Of a stretch of DNA of 44,254 bases, positions 33,197 through 43,503 are shown piece by piece; within the stretch, counting starts at the first letter, position 1; each line of letters begins with the position of its first letter. Under the pieces are notes generated by a model that was given only the letters and a program-made list of their open reading frames with translations, did not search any database and was not told the origin of the DNA. The stretch comes from Bacillota bacterium. GTDB lineage: Bacteria > Bacillota > Bacilli > Bacillales > Cytobacillaceae. The stretch covers positions 1 to 44,254 of the forward strand of contig JAUZPL010000034.1 of the NCBI GenBank assembly GCA_030705955.1. Direction: 5' to 3'. Made by a program: the position numbers and the translations under genes.

Positions 33197-34549
33197 TTAC
33201 TTAAGCTTATGCACCGCTTCGATAAAAATGTCTCCTCTGACTTCAAAAGTTTTGTACTGATCCCAGCTCGCACATGCAGGTGATAATAAAATTACATCAC
33301 CTGAGTTTGAATACTTATATGCAACAGGTACTGCCTCTTGAACATTATCGACACGCTCAATCTCTTTTATTCCAGCATCTCTTGCAATACGCTCAATTTT
33401 TGGTGCAGTTTGTCCAAAGGTGATTAAAGTCTTAACATTTTTTAAATATGGAATCAGCTCATCAAACTCATTTCCGCGATCCAATCCCCCTGCAAGAAGA
33501 ATAACGGGTCCTGAAAAAGCGGCAAGAGCATTGACCGTTGCCAATATATTTGTAGCTTTTGAATCATTATAAAATTTACGACCATTCTTCTCAGCAATGA
33601 ATTGCAGGCGATGCTTAACACCATGAAAAGTCCGTAAAACTTCTTGAATCGCTTCATTACTTACACCAGATAATTTTGCTGCAGCCATAGAAGAAAGAAT
33701 ATTTTCTAAATTATGTGTTCCAGGAAGAGCAATTTCATTTATTGGCATGATTTCCTCACCGTTAAAACAAATCCAGCCATTCTTAACATAGGCCCCTTCA
33801 CTTAACTCATTCCTATTTGAGAATGGGACAATTGTTGCCTTTGACTGACGAGCAAGTTCCATCACATCTTGCTGTTCTGCATTTACAATTAAAAATTCTG
33901 CAGAAGTTTGATTTTTGGTGATATTCGCTTTTGCCTCTATGTACTCTTCTCTAGTGCCATGGTAATCTAAATGTGCATCATATAGGTTTGTAATAATGGC
34001 GATTTTTGGATTAAAGGTATCAATTCCCATAAGCTGGAATGAAGATAACTCAATGACAATTGTATTTTCTTCGCCTGCCTTTTGTGCAACTCCGGAAGCA
34101 ACCTTTCCAATATTTCCGGCAATAAGTGAAGATTTATCCCCTGCCAACATCATTTCATAAACTAAAGTTGTTGTAGTTGTTTTTCCATTTGTCCCGGTAA
34201 TCGCAATAAAAGGTGATTCAGAGATTTGGTAGGCAAGCTCTACCTCTGTAATAACAGGGATTCCCATTTCGAAGGCACGTGAAATCATTGGATTACTATA
34301 AGGAATTCCGGGATTTTTCACAATAAGCTCAAACCCTTCCTCAAGTAATTCAATTGGATGCTCCCCACATATCACTTTTATACCTTCCTCTAATAATCCT
34401 TGTGCCTCTGGGTTTTCAGATAAAGGCTTTTTATCATTTACTGTTACAAATGCTCCAAGCTTGTGGAGAAGTGCAGCCGCGGTTACCCCACTTTTAGCTA
34501 AGCCAAGAACAAGTATTTTCTTATATCTATACGTCTCAATCTGTCTCAA
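33197..34549 (-). CDS. murD: UDP-N-acetylmuramoyl-L-alanine:D-glutamate ligase
   Basis: Adds D-Glu to UDP-MurNAc-L-Ala. The 450-residue Mur ligase has the N-terminal Rossmann UDP-binding part and the P-loop [13 protein letters not shown] at about 116-128. The middle domain contains DAHLDYHGT, and the C-terminal ligand-binding domain has [13 protein letters not shown] and [12 protein letters not shown]. The start is TTG at 34549 immediately after the TAA of mraY, with GAGGTG nine bases before it in the mraY end. That arrangement implies translational coupling to mraY. Confidence 0.97.
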   Translation of the reverse strand: MRQIETYRYKKILVLGLAKSGVTAAALLHKLGAFVTVNDKKPLSENPEAQGLLEEGIKVICGEHPIELLEEGFELIVKNPGIPYSNPMISRAFEMGIPVITEVELAYQISESPFIAITGTNGKTTTTTLVYEMMLAGDKSSLIAGNIGKVASGVAQKAGEENTIVIELSSFQLMGIDTFNPKIAIITNLYDAHLDYHGTREEYIEAKANITKNQTSAEFLIVNAEQQDVMELARQSKATIVPFSNRNELSEGAYVKNGWICFNGEEIMPINEIALPGTHNLENILSSMAAAKLSGVSNEAIQEVLRTFHGVKHRLQFIAEKNGRKFYNDSKATNILATVNALAAFSGPVILLAGGLDRGNEFDELIPYLKNVKTLITFGQTAPKIERIARDAGIKEIERVDNVQEAVPVAYKYSNSGDVILLSPACASWDQYKTFEVRGDIFIEAVHKLK

Positions 34550-35524
34550 TTACAACCACACCTCGATATAAATTCCAAGAATTGCAAACAATAATCCTAC
34601 ACTCCAAAAAGTAGTAACAACTTTCCATTCTGACCATCCACATAACTCATAATGATGGTGCAAAGGACTCATCCGAAAAATTCTTCTCCCTGTTGTTTTA
34701 AAGGATATAACTTGCAAAATGACGGAAAGTGTTTCTATGACGAAAACCCCTCCAATAATAATTAATAAAATTTCCAGCTTTGTTAAAATAGCAATTGTTG
34801 CAATCGCTCCTCCTAATGCAAGTGAACCAGTATCACCCATGAAGACCTTGGCTGGGTGGGCATTAAAGACTAAAAATCCTAGCACAGCCCCAACTACCGC
34901 CACTGAAAAAATAGCCACTTCAAATTGTGATTGATTCCATGCTAACACTGCATAAGCCCCGAATGCAATTGCTGCAGTACCTGGAACTAAACCATCAAGA
35001 CCATCCGTTAAATTAACTGCATTAGAAAATCCAACTAACCAAAAGATAATAAAGAAAATATAAAACCAGCCTAAATCAACTGAATAGTTAGCAAAAGGAA
35101 TATTAATTTCTGTTGGAAATCCACTTTGACGATAAATAATATAGAAAATAACAGATATAATAATTTGTCCTAAAAGCTTTTGCTTTGACGTTAAACCAAG
35201 ATTTCTTTTCATGACTACTTTTATAAAGTCATCTAGGAAGCCAAGGAAACCAAATCCTAGTGTTACAAGAAGAAGTAAATAGGTCTTTACGGTTGGTTCA
35301 CCAAATTTTCCTGTCATCACTAAAGTAGTAAGAACGATGGAAAGTAAAATCATGATTCCGCCCATAGTAGGTGTCCCGGATTTTTTTTGATGTGACTTGG
35401 GACCTTCTTCCCGTATGCTTTGTCCAAATTTCAACCTTCTTAAGAAAGGAATAAAAATAGGAGAAAGCAAAACTGTAATGAGGAATCCCATTAAAATTGT
35501 AAAAAACATAGCCTGCTCCATCAT
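34550..35524 (-). CDS. mraY: MraY: phospho-MurNAc-pentapeptide transferase
   Basis: Makes lipid I by transferring phospho-MurNAc-pentapeptide to undecaprenyl phosphate. The 324-residue protein has ten membrane segments, the Asp-rich motifs GFLDDFIKV and [24 protein letters not shown] and the histidine motif SPLHHHYEL. The ATG at 35524 gives the exact family length and follows GGGAGGGG. The last codons of a possible 42-codon ORF (35526-35654) contain this RBS. Confidence 0.97.
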   Translation of the reverse strand: MMEQAMFFTILMGFLITVLLSPIFIPFLRRLKFGQSIREEGPKSHQKKSGTPTMGGIMILLSIVLTTLVMTGKFGEPTVKTYLLLLVTLGFGFLGFLDDFIKVVMKRNLGLTSKQKLLGQIIISVIFYIIYRQSGFPTEINIPFANYSVDLGWFYIFFIIFWLVGFSNAVNLTDGLDGLVPGTAAIAFGAYAVLAWNQSQFEVAIFSVAVVGAVLGFLVFNAHPAKVFMGDTGSLALGGAIATIAILTKLEILLIIIGGVFVIETLSVILQVISFKTTGRRIFRMSPLHHHYELCGWSEWKVVTTFWSVGLLFAILGIYIEVWL

Positions 35525-35525
35525 T

Positions 35526-35654
35526 TTATCCCCTCCCTTCAATAAGATTTAATTGTTTTTGATCACCTTTTTTAAGCATTACAGCTATATCATATGTGTT
35601 TTTTATTTTGTTAAGAAGTTTTTTATCCAAAAAAAGAAATTTTAAAGTACTCAT
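35526..35654 (-). CDS. Possible small ORF between murE and mraY
   Basis: An open frame of 42 codons (starting [19 protein letters not shown], ending [15 protein letters not shown]) spans nearly all of the murE-mraY interval. Its TAA lies one base before the mraY ATG, and its last codons form the mraY Shine-Dalgarno. The peptide is basic, with an amphipathic first half. A start-proximal RBS is weak (GGAG 12 bases upstream). I recognise no family. It may be chance in AT-rich DNA, a remnant, or a coupling peptide. Confidence 0.3.
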   Translation of the reverse strand: MSTLKFLFLDKKLLNKIKNTYDIAVMLKKGDQKQLNLIEGRG

Positions 35655-35695
35655 TTTCCTATTTTATCTCCATTTTTTAAATTCTAATTGATAAA

Positions 35696-37159
35696 TTAAA
35701 ACCTTGCTTCTATTTCCTTTTTAGCCACTATTCGGTCATCAAAATCAAATACTTGATTCCCAATAATTTGGTAGGTTTCATGGCCCTTACCAGCGATTAA
35801 GATTACATCACCACTAGATGCCATATTTATAACCATCGTAATTGCTTCTTTTCGATCAGGTATAACAAGATAGTTTTCCCCCTTAACACCTGATTCCATT
35901 TCCATTAAAATTTCAAGAGGATTTTCACTTCTTGGGTTATCAGAAGTGAAAATGGGATTCGTTGCATATTTACAAGCAATTTGGGCCATTAAAGGACGTT
36001 TTTTTCGATCCCGGTCCCCGCCACACCCAATTAAGACATATATTTTCTTCATCGCAAATTGCCTGATGGTCTTTAATACATTTTCAAGACTATCAGGGGT
36101 ATGTGCATAATCCACAATAACGGTGAAATCCTGTCCAGCATCTACAAGCTCAAACCTGCCTGAAACCCCTTCAACCTGCTCGATAGATTGAATACATCTT
36201 TGAAGCGAAATCCCCGAAACATAGGCAGTTGCTATACTTGCTAATGCATTATATACACTGAATTTACCAATTAATTTCATTTGAACGCCATACTTTGTTC
36301 CATTCAAAACTAAATCAAAAATAGTTCCTTTAGGTGTAATTTGAATATTAACTGCCTGAAAATCAGCTTCATTCTCAATGCCATATGAAACAACATGAGC
36401 GGCGGTTGATTTTTCAAAGGATTGAGAAGCAGAATCATCTGCATTCAGGATTGCAAATTTCGGATTGTCCAGCTCAAATGTGTTTCCTAGTTGTGTAAAT
36501 AGCAGACCCTTCGCATGCTTGTATTCATCCATTGTATGGTGATAATCTAAATGATCTTGTGTTAAATTTGTAAAAACAGCAATATTATAATCGCATCCAT
36601 GGACCCTTCCAAGATCCAGTGCGTGTGAGGATACCTCCATCACTGCTGAATCCACATTAGAATCTACCATCTGTTTAAATGTCTTTTGTAGGGTTAGACT
36701 TTCTGGTGTTGTATTTTTAGTTTCTAGCTTTTTATCCCCAATTTTTGTGTACATGGTTCCAATTAATCCGGTTCTTCTGCCGGCATCAGCTAAAATTTTT
36801 TCAATTAAATGGCTTGTCGTTGTCTTTCCATTTGTCCCTGTAATTCCAATTAGGTGAAGATTCTTTGTTGGATGACCATAAAATGCATCTGCTATCACAG
36901 CCATTGCCCTACTCGTATCTTTCACAACGATAACGGGTACTGAAAGCGATAAAGGACGTTCTGCTAAAACGGCTACCGCACCACTTTGGACTGCCGCTTC
37001 CGCAAAATCATGTCCATCAACTGTATACCCTTTAATGCATATAAACATGCTGCCCGGATGTATCTTCCGATTATCATTTTCAACCGATTCAATCTCAGGG
37101 TTTTCACCCTTATAAGGGATTAATAGATGCAAGTATTCTAGCAGCTCTTGTAACCTCAT
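35696..37159 (-). CDS. murE: UDP-MurNAc-tripeptide synthetase (meso-diaminopimelate-adding)
   Basis: Adds the third residue to UDP-MurNAc-L-Ala-D-Glu. The 487-residue Mur ligase has the P-loop [13 protein letters not shown] near 108-120, a catalytic middle domain ([17 protein letters not shown]), and the C-terminal DNPR motif ([11 protein letters not shown]). DNPR is the mark of diaminopimelate specificity, as against lysine. The ATG at 37159 is preceded by GAGAGG; the frame could open three codons earlier at a weaker start. It follows the spoVD terminator and so should start a unit murE-mraY-murD-spoVE. Confidence 0.96.
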   Translation of the reverse strand: MRLQELLEYLHLLIPYKGENPEIESVENDNRKIHPGSMFICIKGYTVDGHDFAEAAVQSGAVAVLAERPLSLSVPVIVVKDTSRAMAVIADAFYGHPTKNLHLIGITGTNGKTTTSHLIEKILADAGRRTGLIGTMYTKIGDKKLETKNTTPESLTLQKTFKQMVDSNVDSAVMEVSSHALDLGRVHGCDYNIAVFTNLTQDHLDYHHTMDEYKHAKGLLFTQLGNTFELDNPKFAILNADDSASQSFEKSTAAHVVSYGIENEADFQAVNIQITPKGTIFDLVLNGTKYGVQMKLIGKFSVYNALASIATAYVSGISLQRCIQSIEQVEGVSGRFELVDAGQDFTVIVDYAHTPDSLENVLKTIRQFAMKKIYVLIGCGGDRDRKKRPLMAQIACKYATNPIFTSDNPRSENPLEILMEMESGVKGENYLVIPDRKEAITMVINMASSGDVILIAGKGHETYQIIGNQVFDFDDRIVAKKEIEARF

Positions 37160-37298
37160 TTTCCTCAAATCCTCTCATTACTAAAGGGGCATTAAAATAG
37201 ATTAGCTTGTTACCCTTTTCGTTAGAAGTTCCACCTTATTTTACATGAAATAAAAACATTTTGCCATGAGTTTGAGAAAAGGATTTTAAACTAAAATT

Positions 37299-37329
37299 GG
37301 GTGGCAAAGATATCAGCCACCCTTTTTTT
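37299..37329 (-). terminator. Hairpin terminator after spoVD
   Basis: A perfect 7-bp GGGTGGC/GCCACCC stem (37299-37322) lies seven bases after spoVD. On the minus strand it is followed by AATTTTAG, a moderate T-run; on the plus strand by seven Ts. It may act in both directions, but I see no plus-strand gene here. Confidence 0.65.
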
Positions 37330-37335
37330 AACGCC

Positions 37336-39255
37336 TTATTCTTTTTTATCAAAGTATAATCTTATACTTGAGCCTTCTTTAATCTTTACACCTGCTGCTG
37401 GGGACTGTCTAACAACAACATTGCCAGTACCGCTAGCATCTATTTTTAAATTGACAAGTTGTTCTCGAAGCTCAGCCTTCGTTAATCCAACTAGGTTTGG
37501 AACTTTTATTAAAGGAGTGTCAAAAATAGTCTTTTTCTTCTCCAGCTGATTCGTTCTTGGCTGAACTCCCATAGCACGCAAGCTATCCTTCATGATCGTC
37601 CCTACAATTGGAGCCGTTACCTGACCTCCAAATTGAACAGTACCTTTCGGATTATCAACTGCAACGTATACAACAATCTGCGGATTGTCTGCTGGAGCAA
37701 AGGCAATAAATGAGAGAATGTAGTTATTTTCTAAATACCTTCCATTTTGCGCCTTTTGAGCTGTACCCGTTTTCCCACCGATTCGATATGAATCAACAAA
37801 GGCCTTACCACCAGTACCTTGTGCTACAACACTCTCAAGTGCTGCACGTACCTTTTTAGAAGTCTCTTCGGAAATAACTCTCCTTTTTTCGACTGGAGTA
37901 TTTCTCATGACCACTTCCTTCGTCACCGGGTCAATTAATTCCTTCGCAATATAAGGTTTATAAAGAATTCCACCATTTATGGCTGCAGATACTGCGGCCA
38001 CCTGCTGTATTGGCGTAACTGAAACCCCTTGCCCAAAGGCTGTGGTTGCCAATTCTACAGGACCAACCTTGCTTAAAGGGAAAAGAATTCCTGTTCCTTC
38101 TCCAGCTAAATCAATACCAGTCTTCTGTCCGAAGCCAAAATTTTTAATATACTTAAACAATGTATCTTTGCCAAGCCTTTGTCCTAATTCAACAAACCCT
38201 GGGTTACAGGAATTTTGAACTACCTGTAAAAAGGTTTCACTTCCATGCCCGCCCCTTTTCCAACACTTGAGCCTAGCTCCAGCAACCTCCGCATATCCTG
38301 GGTCATTAAAATGATCCTTCTCCAAATCTACTTTTCCTTCCTGCAATGCTGCAGCAAGTGTAATAATTTTGAAGGTAGAACCTGGCTCATATGTGGACCA
38401 AACGGGAAGATTTCGGTTATAGACCTCTTGTGGAACATTTCGAAAATTAGCAGGGTTAAAGCTCGGACGGCTGGACATAGCTAAAATTTCTCCATTATTA
38501 GGATTCATCGCAATGGCAATGATACCATCAGGATTATATTTTGCTTGGGTATTATCCAGTTCCCTTTCGATGATCGTTTGTATTTTAGTATCAATAGTTA
38601 ATTTCAAATCCAATCCATTTTGAGGGGGTTCATAATCATCTGCCATGTTTTTCATCCGCTGATGTTTCGCATCGGCGTAAAACTTAACGGCTCCTTTTTT
38701 CCCACTTAATTCTTTATCGTAGTATAATTCGAGCCCCATTAACCCCTGGTTGTCCACTCCTGCAAAACCAAGTACATGCGAGAGATAGGTTCCAAACGGA
38801 TAATACCTTTTTGAATCCTCCCCAATATACACACCATCAAGGCCTAAGGCCCTTATTTCTTTTGCTTTCTCGTGGGAAATTTTTCTTCCTTCCTTAATCC
38901 TTACGATAGATTCTTTCTTGGTAATTTCCCGATATGCCGTTTCCTTTGACATTTTCAGTACCGAAGCAAGCTTTTCTGCGGCAAAAGAAGGATCCTTTAT
39001 TTGTCTAGGAACCACATATACGGTTGGAGCGCTTATATTTGTTGCTAAGGCAACACCATTCCGATCAACAATTTCTCCTCGTTGTGGCTCAAATGGGACA
39101 TTACGGCTCCATAAGCCTTTTGCGCGATCTGTTAAATTATTCCCTAGTAAAAACTGAACGTAACCTAGCCGAACATCAATGATAAAAAAGACCAATATTC
39201 CGGCAAGCAGGGCCATCAATAACCGTTTACGAACGGTCACATTTGAAACACGCAT
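37336..39255 (-). CDS. spoVD: SpoVD: sporulation-specific class B penicillin-binding protein
   Basis: Transpeptidase for spore cortex peptidoglycan, thought to pair with SpoVE. The 639-residue protein has one N-terminal membrane anchor (12-27), the PBP dimerisation domain, and a transpeptidase domain. Its Ser293 is in GSTFK (SxxK), with SCN in QNSCNPGF and KTG in GGKTGTAQ. One C-terminal PASTA domain follows (about 580-637, KVPNLVGLTKAELREQL). Only a single PASTA and the position after pbpB identify it as SpoVD rather than PBP2B. ATG 39255, RBS AGGAGG. I did not find a convincing SigE promoter upstream. Confidence 0.95.
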   Translation of the reverse strand: MRVSNVTVRKRLLMALLAGILVFFIIDVRLGYVQFLLGNNLTDRAKGLWSRNVPFEPQRGEIVDRNGVALATNISAPTVYVVPRQIKDPSFAAEKLASVLKMSKETAYREITKKESIVRIKEGRKISHEKAKEIRALGLDGVYIGEDSKRYYPFGTYLSHVLGFAGVDNQGLMGLELYYDKELSGKKGAVKFYADAKHQRMKNMADDYEPPQNGLDLKLTIDTKIQTIIERELDNTQAKYNPDGIIAIAMNPNNGEILAMSSRPSFNPANFRNVPQEVYNRNLPVWSTYEPGSTFKIITLAAALQEGKVDLEKDHFNDPGYAEVAGARLKCWKRGGHGSETFLQVVQNSCNPGFVELGQRLGKDTLFKYIKNFGFGQKTGIDLAGEGTGILFPLSKVGPVELATTAFGQGVSVTPIQQVAAVSAAINGGILYKPYIAKELIDPVTKEVVMRNTPVEKRRVISEETSKKVRAALESVVAQGTGGKAFVDSYRIGGKTGTAQKAQNGRYLENNYILSFIAFAPADNPQIVVYVAVDNPKGTVQFGGQVTAPIVGTIMKDSLRAMGVQPRTNQLEKKKTIFDTPLIKVPNLVGLTKAELREQLVNLKIDASGTGNVVVRQSPAAGVKIKEGSSIRLYFDKKE

Positions 39256-39358
39256 ATTGTAAACGATCCTCCTTTATTCGTAGGTCGTTCATTTATATGC
39301 TTGTACTTTTTTGATTAGAACTATTGATAATAGTTAGCTAGTCCTTCCCCTTATTACT

Positions 39359-41533
39359 TTAATTTGTTGTTCCCGTTTTTTTTGGCTCGGGAGCAGCAAA
39401 CTGAGCAATTAAATTATCACTTTGATGAAGAATGGATCCTGGTTTAATATTTTGTTGGACTGCATAACCATTTCCACTTGTTTTTAATGGAGTACCAGTT
39501 ATTTGCGCTAACCTCATAACATCTCGTAAGGACCAGCCTTTTATATCAGGCATTGCAATTGAACCATTTGTTTTAAGAAAAACCTTATCCCCTTCCAGCA
39601 CAGTCGTTCCTGCCTTAGGAATTTGTGAAGTTATTTCATTTCCTTTTCCAAGTACTACTGTTTGAATCCCCTTATCTTTAAGGTCGTTAACTACTGTTTG
39701 AACAGATTCACCAGATAAGTCAGAAAGGGTATTTTCCGAATTCTTTTCTTGTTTAGATGGTTGGATATTTAAATATTGTAAGCTATTCTTCATCACAGGA
39801 TCAAAAATCATCGAAACTGGAATTGACCCTTTTGTATAATTATCAACATTCGGCTGCTGTACAGCAACATAAACAATTAGTTTTGGGTCATCCTTTGGTG
39901 CCATTCCAATAAAAGAAAAAATATAGTTACTTGGGCCCGTTAAATATCCTCCTTTAGGATCCGGAATTTGGGCTGTACCTGTCTTACCCGCAACATCGTA
40001 TCCATCTATTTTGTACCTGCTTCCCGTTCCCTTTGGGGAGGTAATGACTGTCTCAAGATAATCTCTTACTTTTTTTGCTGTTTCTGCAGAAATAGGGGTA
40101 CCAGCCACCTCAGGTGTTATTTGTTGGACGACTTCCCCAGTATCATGGTTAACTATTTTTTCCACAACATGTGGTTTCATCATTTTCCCATCATTTGCAA
40201 CTGCTGTTGCAGCTTGAACCTGTTCAATGGGTGTTATGGCTGATCCCTGTCCAAAAGCGGTTGTCGCTTTCTCAATTGGATATTGAAACAGTATTTTTCC
40301 AGCTGCTTCATTAGGAAGTTCAATACCAGTGGGCTTATCTAGACCAAACTTTAATAAATATGCATGAAAGCGGTCAAACCCTAATTTTTCACTGGCAAGC
40401 CTTGCAAAGGCTACATTGGAAGACCTTTGAAGACCTTCTAAAAAGGTAATGCTTCCCCATCCTGAGTAGTTCCAGTCATGGATTGTTTGGCTTTTCGGGG
40501 TAACTTTATAGGATCCTGATTTGTAATATTCATTCGGGTTGAAAACATTTTCCTGTACTGCGGCAGAAAGTGTAATCACCTTCATGGTAGATCCAGGTTC
40601 AAAAGAAGTTTCTACAGCCTCATTATGCCAGCTTAGATTAATTCCATCCTTTGTTTCTGGATCAAAGGATGGTCGCTGCCCCATAGCTAATATTTCTCCA
40701 GTTTTTGGATTGGCAACAATGGCAATAATTTTTTTCGGTTTATATTGTTGTTGTACCTGGTTCATAGCATCTTCTAAGAAGGTTTGAATTTTCTTATCAA
40801 TTGTGAGGTGTACATCATCACCATCATGAGCAGGTGTTACTTTTGGTTTATCATCAGGAAGTAAGTATCCCCAAAGGTCACTTTCATAATTAATTTTCCC
40901 ATTTGTTCCTGTTAAATATGAGTTAAAAGACTTTTCAATTCCCATTTTCCCAATAGATTTATATGTTCCATCTGGCTGTTCAACTTGGTCTGCATATCCA
41001 ACAAGGTGTGAAGCAAAAACTCCATTAGGATAGAATCTTTTCGAATCCTGTACAAATGTAATCCCTGGAAGATGCAAAGCTTCGATTTTTTGTTTTGTTT
41101 CGAAAGAAACATCCCTGCCTGCTTTACCGAATTCAACCTGAAATCTTCCTTTTTTCTTTAACAGGCTATAGATCTTCGGTTCACTCATATGGATATATTT
41201 TGATAGTTTTTTTGCTGTATTTTCTGGATCAACCACATTTTGAGGATTTTTAGGATCAATGGTCATTTTTTTATCTAGGATGGCAACAAGTGAATAGGAG
41301 GCAGCATCCTCTGCAACTATATCCCCGTTTCTATCCAAAATGTTTCCTCTTGAAGCTTGTAACACACCCACCCTGCTATGCTTTTGCTGGGCCTTTGCTA
41401 CTAAGGGCTGTCCCAACACTTCTCCAGTTATTTGAATAGAAAAATATCGATAAATTAATATAAAAAAGAGCAGGCTGAATATTACAAATAATATCGCTGC
41501 TCCAACATTCATATATGGCTGTTTTTTAATCAT
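39359..41533 (-). CDS. pbpB: PBP2B: essential septal class B penicillin-binding protein
   Basis: Septal transpeptidase of vegetative division, working with FtsW, FtsL and DivIC. The 724-residue protein has a membrane anchor at 9-28 and a dimerisation domain (ASRGNILDRNGDIVAED). The active-site Ser315 is in GSTMK, with SSN in QRSSNVAF and KTG in VAGKTGTAQIP. Two C-terminal PASTA domains follow (about 600-710). The ATG at 41533 overlaps the ftsL stop as ATGA. It and spoVD are tandem paralogues that differ in PASTA number. Confidence 0.96.
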   Translation of the reverse strand: MIKKQPYMNVGAAILFVIFSLLFFILIYRYFSIQITGEVLGQPLVAKAQQKHSRVGVLQASRGNILDRNGDIVAEDAASYSLVAILDKKMTIDPKNPQNVVDPENTAKKLSKYIHMSEPKIYSLLKKKGRFQVEFGKAGRDVSFETKQKIEALHLPGITFVQDSKRFYPNGVFASHLVGYADQVEQPDGTYKSIGKMGIEKSFNSYLTGTNGKINYESDLWGYLLPDDKPKVTPAHDGDDVHLTIDKKIQTFLEDAMNQVQQQYKPKKIIAIVANPKTGEILAMGQRPSFDPETKDGINLSWHNEAVETSFEPGSTMKVITLSAAVQENVFNPNEYYKSGSYKVTPKSQTIHDWNYSGWGSITFLEGLQRSSNVAFARLASEKLGFDRFHAYLLKFGLDKPTGIELPNEAAGKILFQYPIEKATTAFGQGSAITPIEQVQAATAVANDGKMMKPHVVEKIVNHDTGEVVQQITPEVAGTPISAETAKKVRDYLETVITSPKGTGSRYKIDGYDVAGKTGTAQIPDPKGGYLTGPSNYIFSFIGMAPKDDPKLIVYVAVQQPNVDNYTKGSIPVSMIFDPVMKNSLQYLNIQPSKQEKNSENTLSDLSGESVQTVVNDLKDKGIQTVVLGKGNEITSQIPKAGTTVLEGDKVFLKTNGSIAMPDIKGWSLRDVMRLAQITGTPLKTSGNGYAVQQNIKPGSILHQSDNLIAQFAAPEPKKTGTTN

Positions 41534-41895
41534 TTTCCTTGCACAACCTTAACATTATTTTCGTTAAGCACTAAGCCCATCTTTTTTGCTTTGTCTAAAA
41601 TGCGCTCATATGTACTAAGCTGGCTTACCTGTACTTGGAGATCATTGTTTGTTTTTTGTTGTTCCTTAATGGAGGATTGCACTTGCTGAATATCTTTGTT
41701 TACTTGATAAATTTCTGATTGGTTGGAAACGATATGGATTGCTCCGAAACAAACCATTCCCGCAAAAGCTAAACCAAGAAACCTCTCTCCAGGTGTAAGC
41801 CAAAACTTTTTCGTGTCAATTACCTGTGTTGTTTTAACCTCTGGACGTTGTTGTATCTGATGCTGCTGTTCTAGATTTCTAGCAAGATTGCTCAT
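41530..41895 (-). CDS. ftsL: FtsL cell division protein
   Basis: A 121-residue bitopic divisome protein: Gln-rich cytosolic tail (1-36), one membrane span (about 38-57), and an extracellular leucine-zipper-like coiled coil (60-100) ending KKMGLVLNENNVKVV. It forms a complex with DivIC and DivIB and in B. subtilis is unstable and limiting. ATG 41895, with RBS AGGAGGGG. The stop overlaps pbpB by four bases. Confidence 0.94.
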   Translation of the reverse strand: MSNLARNLEQQHQIQQRPEVKTTQVIDTKKFWLTPGERFLGLAFAGMVCFGAIHIVSNQSEIYQVNKDIQQVQSSIKEQQKTNNDLQVQVSQLSTYERILDKAKKMGLVLNENNVKVVQGK

Positions 41896-41917
41896 TCCTT
41901 CCCCTCCTAAATTGGAC

Positions 41918-42850
41918 TTATAATTTTTCTACAATCCGCAGTTTTGCAGACCTGGCACGATTATTAAATTCTAATTCTTCATCAGATGGAACAATTGGTT
42001 TTCTTGTAATTAATTTTAAGGTTGGCTTAAATTCTTCCGGAATAATCGGAAGTCCATGCGGTAAATCAGGAGTTTCACTTTCCTTTTTGAAAATAGACTT
42101 ACAGATCCTATCCTCTAAGGAGTGAAAGGTAATGACACTAATTCTACCACCCTCACCCACAAGGTCAATTGCTTGTCCAAGTGATTTTTCAAAAACAGCA
42201 AGCTCATCATTAACTGCAATACGAATTGCTTGAAAAACTCGTTTTGCTGGATGCCCACCTTTTCTTCGAGCAGGAGCTGGAATTGCCTCTTTGATTAGCT
42301 CCACAAGCTCGCCAGTTGTTTCGATTGGCTTCAATTCCCTTGCAGCCTCAATTTTTCTAACAATTTGCTTTGAAAATTTTTCCTCTCCATAACGGAAAAA
42401 GATTCGAACTAAATCTTCATATGTCCAATGATTAATTACATCATAGGCTGAAAGTGATGCATCTGCGTCCATTCTCATGTCCAATGGTGCATCATGATGA
42501 TAACTAAATCCTCTTTCAGGTGTGTCAAGTTGGGGAGAAGAAACGCCCAAGTCATACAGAATCCCATCCACTTTATAAACACCTAGTTTTTGAAGTTCTT
42601 CTTTTAAATGTAAAAAATTACTTTTAATAATGGTTATTTGATCGCGGTATTGGGACAATTTTTCTTTGGCATTTGCAATTGCAATTTCATCTTGGTCGAA
42701 GGCATATAATTTTCCGTTGCCTTCAAGCTCGGATAGAATACGGGCACTATGTCCAGCTCCACCTAACGTACAATCTACATAAATACCATCTGGTTTAATC
42801 TTTAGCCCCTTGACCGCTTCTTCCAACAGGACTGTTGTATGTTCAAACAT
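41918..42850 (-). CDS. rsmH: 16S rRNA (cytosine-1402 N4) methyltransferase
   Basis: Methylates C1402 in the 16S decoding centre using S-adenosylmethionine. The 310-residue protein has motif [17 protein letters not shown] (about 25-40). The RsmH-specific segments [31 protein letters not shown] and [13 protein letters not shown] (about 215-227) are present. The start is ATG 42850 after GGGTGG. Known also as mraW. It is second in the cluster, 89 bases after mraZ. Confidence 0.97.
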   Translation of the reverse strand: MFEHTTVLLEEAVKGLKIKPDGIYVDCTLGGAGHSARILSELEGNGKLYAFDQDEIAIANAKEKLSQYRDQITIIKSNFLHLKEELQKLGVYKVDGILYDLGVSSPQLDTPERGFSYHHDAPLDMRMDADASLSAYDVINHWTYEDLVRIFFRYGEEKFSKQIVRKIEAARELKPIETTGELVELIKEAIPAPARRKGGHPAKRVFQAIRIAVNDELAVFEKSLGQAIDLVGEGGRISVITFHSLEDRICKSIFKKESETPDLPHGLPIIPEEFKPTLKLITRKPIVPSDEELEFNNRARSAKLRIVEKL

Positions 42851-42939
42851 TGTTTTGCCACCCTTCCAATCGAAACGATATATAATGAATAGAAATATTT
42901 CATTGAATTTCTGATTGATTCGTTAAAATAACTTTCCCA

Positions 42940-43371
42940 TTATATATCAAACCCAATCATATTTTCAGCAATTTCGGCAAAAGATTCCTCAGATTTAACG
43001 AAGTAATCTTCCCAAATTTCTTTGCTCCATATTTCAATTCGATTGGAAACGCCAATAATGACACATTCTTTTTCTAATTTTGCATATTGAAGCAATGGAA
43101 TTGGAATATTAATTCTTCCAGTCTTATCAAGTTCACTTTCTGTTGCACCTGAAAAGAAAAATCTTGTAAAGGCACGGGCATCTTTCTTTGTCAGTGGTAA
43201 TCCTTTCAGTTTATCCTCTAAAATTTCCCACTCTGTTAATGGATATCCAAACAAACATTGATCAAGTCCGCGAGTGATGATAAACATTTCACCAAGATTA
43301 TCGCGAAATTTGGAGGGAACTATCAATCGGCCTTTATTATCAATGCTGTGATGGTATTCACCCATGAACAT
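42940..43371 (-). CDS. mraZ: MraZ: transcriptional regulator of the dcw cluster
   Basis: An AbrB-like DNA-binding protein that represses or modulates its own operon. The 143-residue protein contains two MraZ repeats ([22 protein letters not shown] and [19 protein letters not shown]), each with the DxxGR core. The ATG at 43371 is eight bases after GGGGG and gives the normal family length. GTG and ATG codons up to five codons upstream are in frame but lie in the RBS. TGGGG repeats upstream are candidate binding sites. Confidence 0.96.
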   Translation of the reverse strand: MFMGEYHHSIDNKGRLIVPSKFRDNLGEMFIITRGLDQCLFGYPLTEWEILEDKLKGLPLTKKDARAFTRFFFSGATESELDKTGRINIPIPLLQYAKLEKECVIIGVSNRIEIWSKEIWEDYFVKSEESFAEIAENMIGFDI

Positions 43372-43435
43372 ACCCATTACCCCCACTTTCTATTTAAAAT
43401 GTACCACATCTCCCCACTTTCCTCCACCCATTTTT
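43372..43435 (-). promoter_or_regulatory. Candidate MraZ operator and mraZ leader
   Basis: On the minus strand, AAAATGGGTG, AAAGTGGGGA and AAAGTGGGGG occur within 64 bases ahead of the mraZ start, with further GTGG/ATGGG copies. MraZ proteins bind direct repeats of TGGG or AAAGTG type upstream of their own gene. A possible -10 (TATAAA, near 43436) lies just upstream, with a poor -35. The third repeat also supplies the Shine-Dalgarno. Confidence 0.55.
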
Positions 43436-43475
43436 ATAATTATTTATTCCTATTTTTCAGAAATTCCTTTAAAAA

Positions 43476-43502
43476 GAAAAAAACTTCACAAAATAGTGAA
43501 GT
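43476..43502 (-). terminator. Terminator upstream of mraZ
   Basis: Minus strand: ACTTCAC stem, TATTTT loop, GTGAAGT, then TTTTTTC. It would stop minus-strand transcription entering mraZ from the right. No intact minus-strand gene is seen to its right within the window. Confidence 0.75.
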
Positions 43503-43503
43503 C

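Noticed and set aside
37299-37329. A plus-strand terminator implying a plus-strand gene before it
   Set aside because: The seven Ts on the plus strand fit, but no plausible plus-strand coding sequence ends here; the hairpin is best read as the spoVD terminator.
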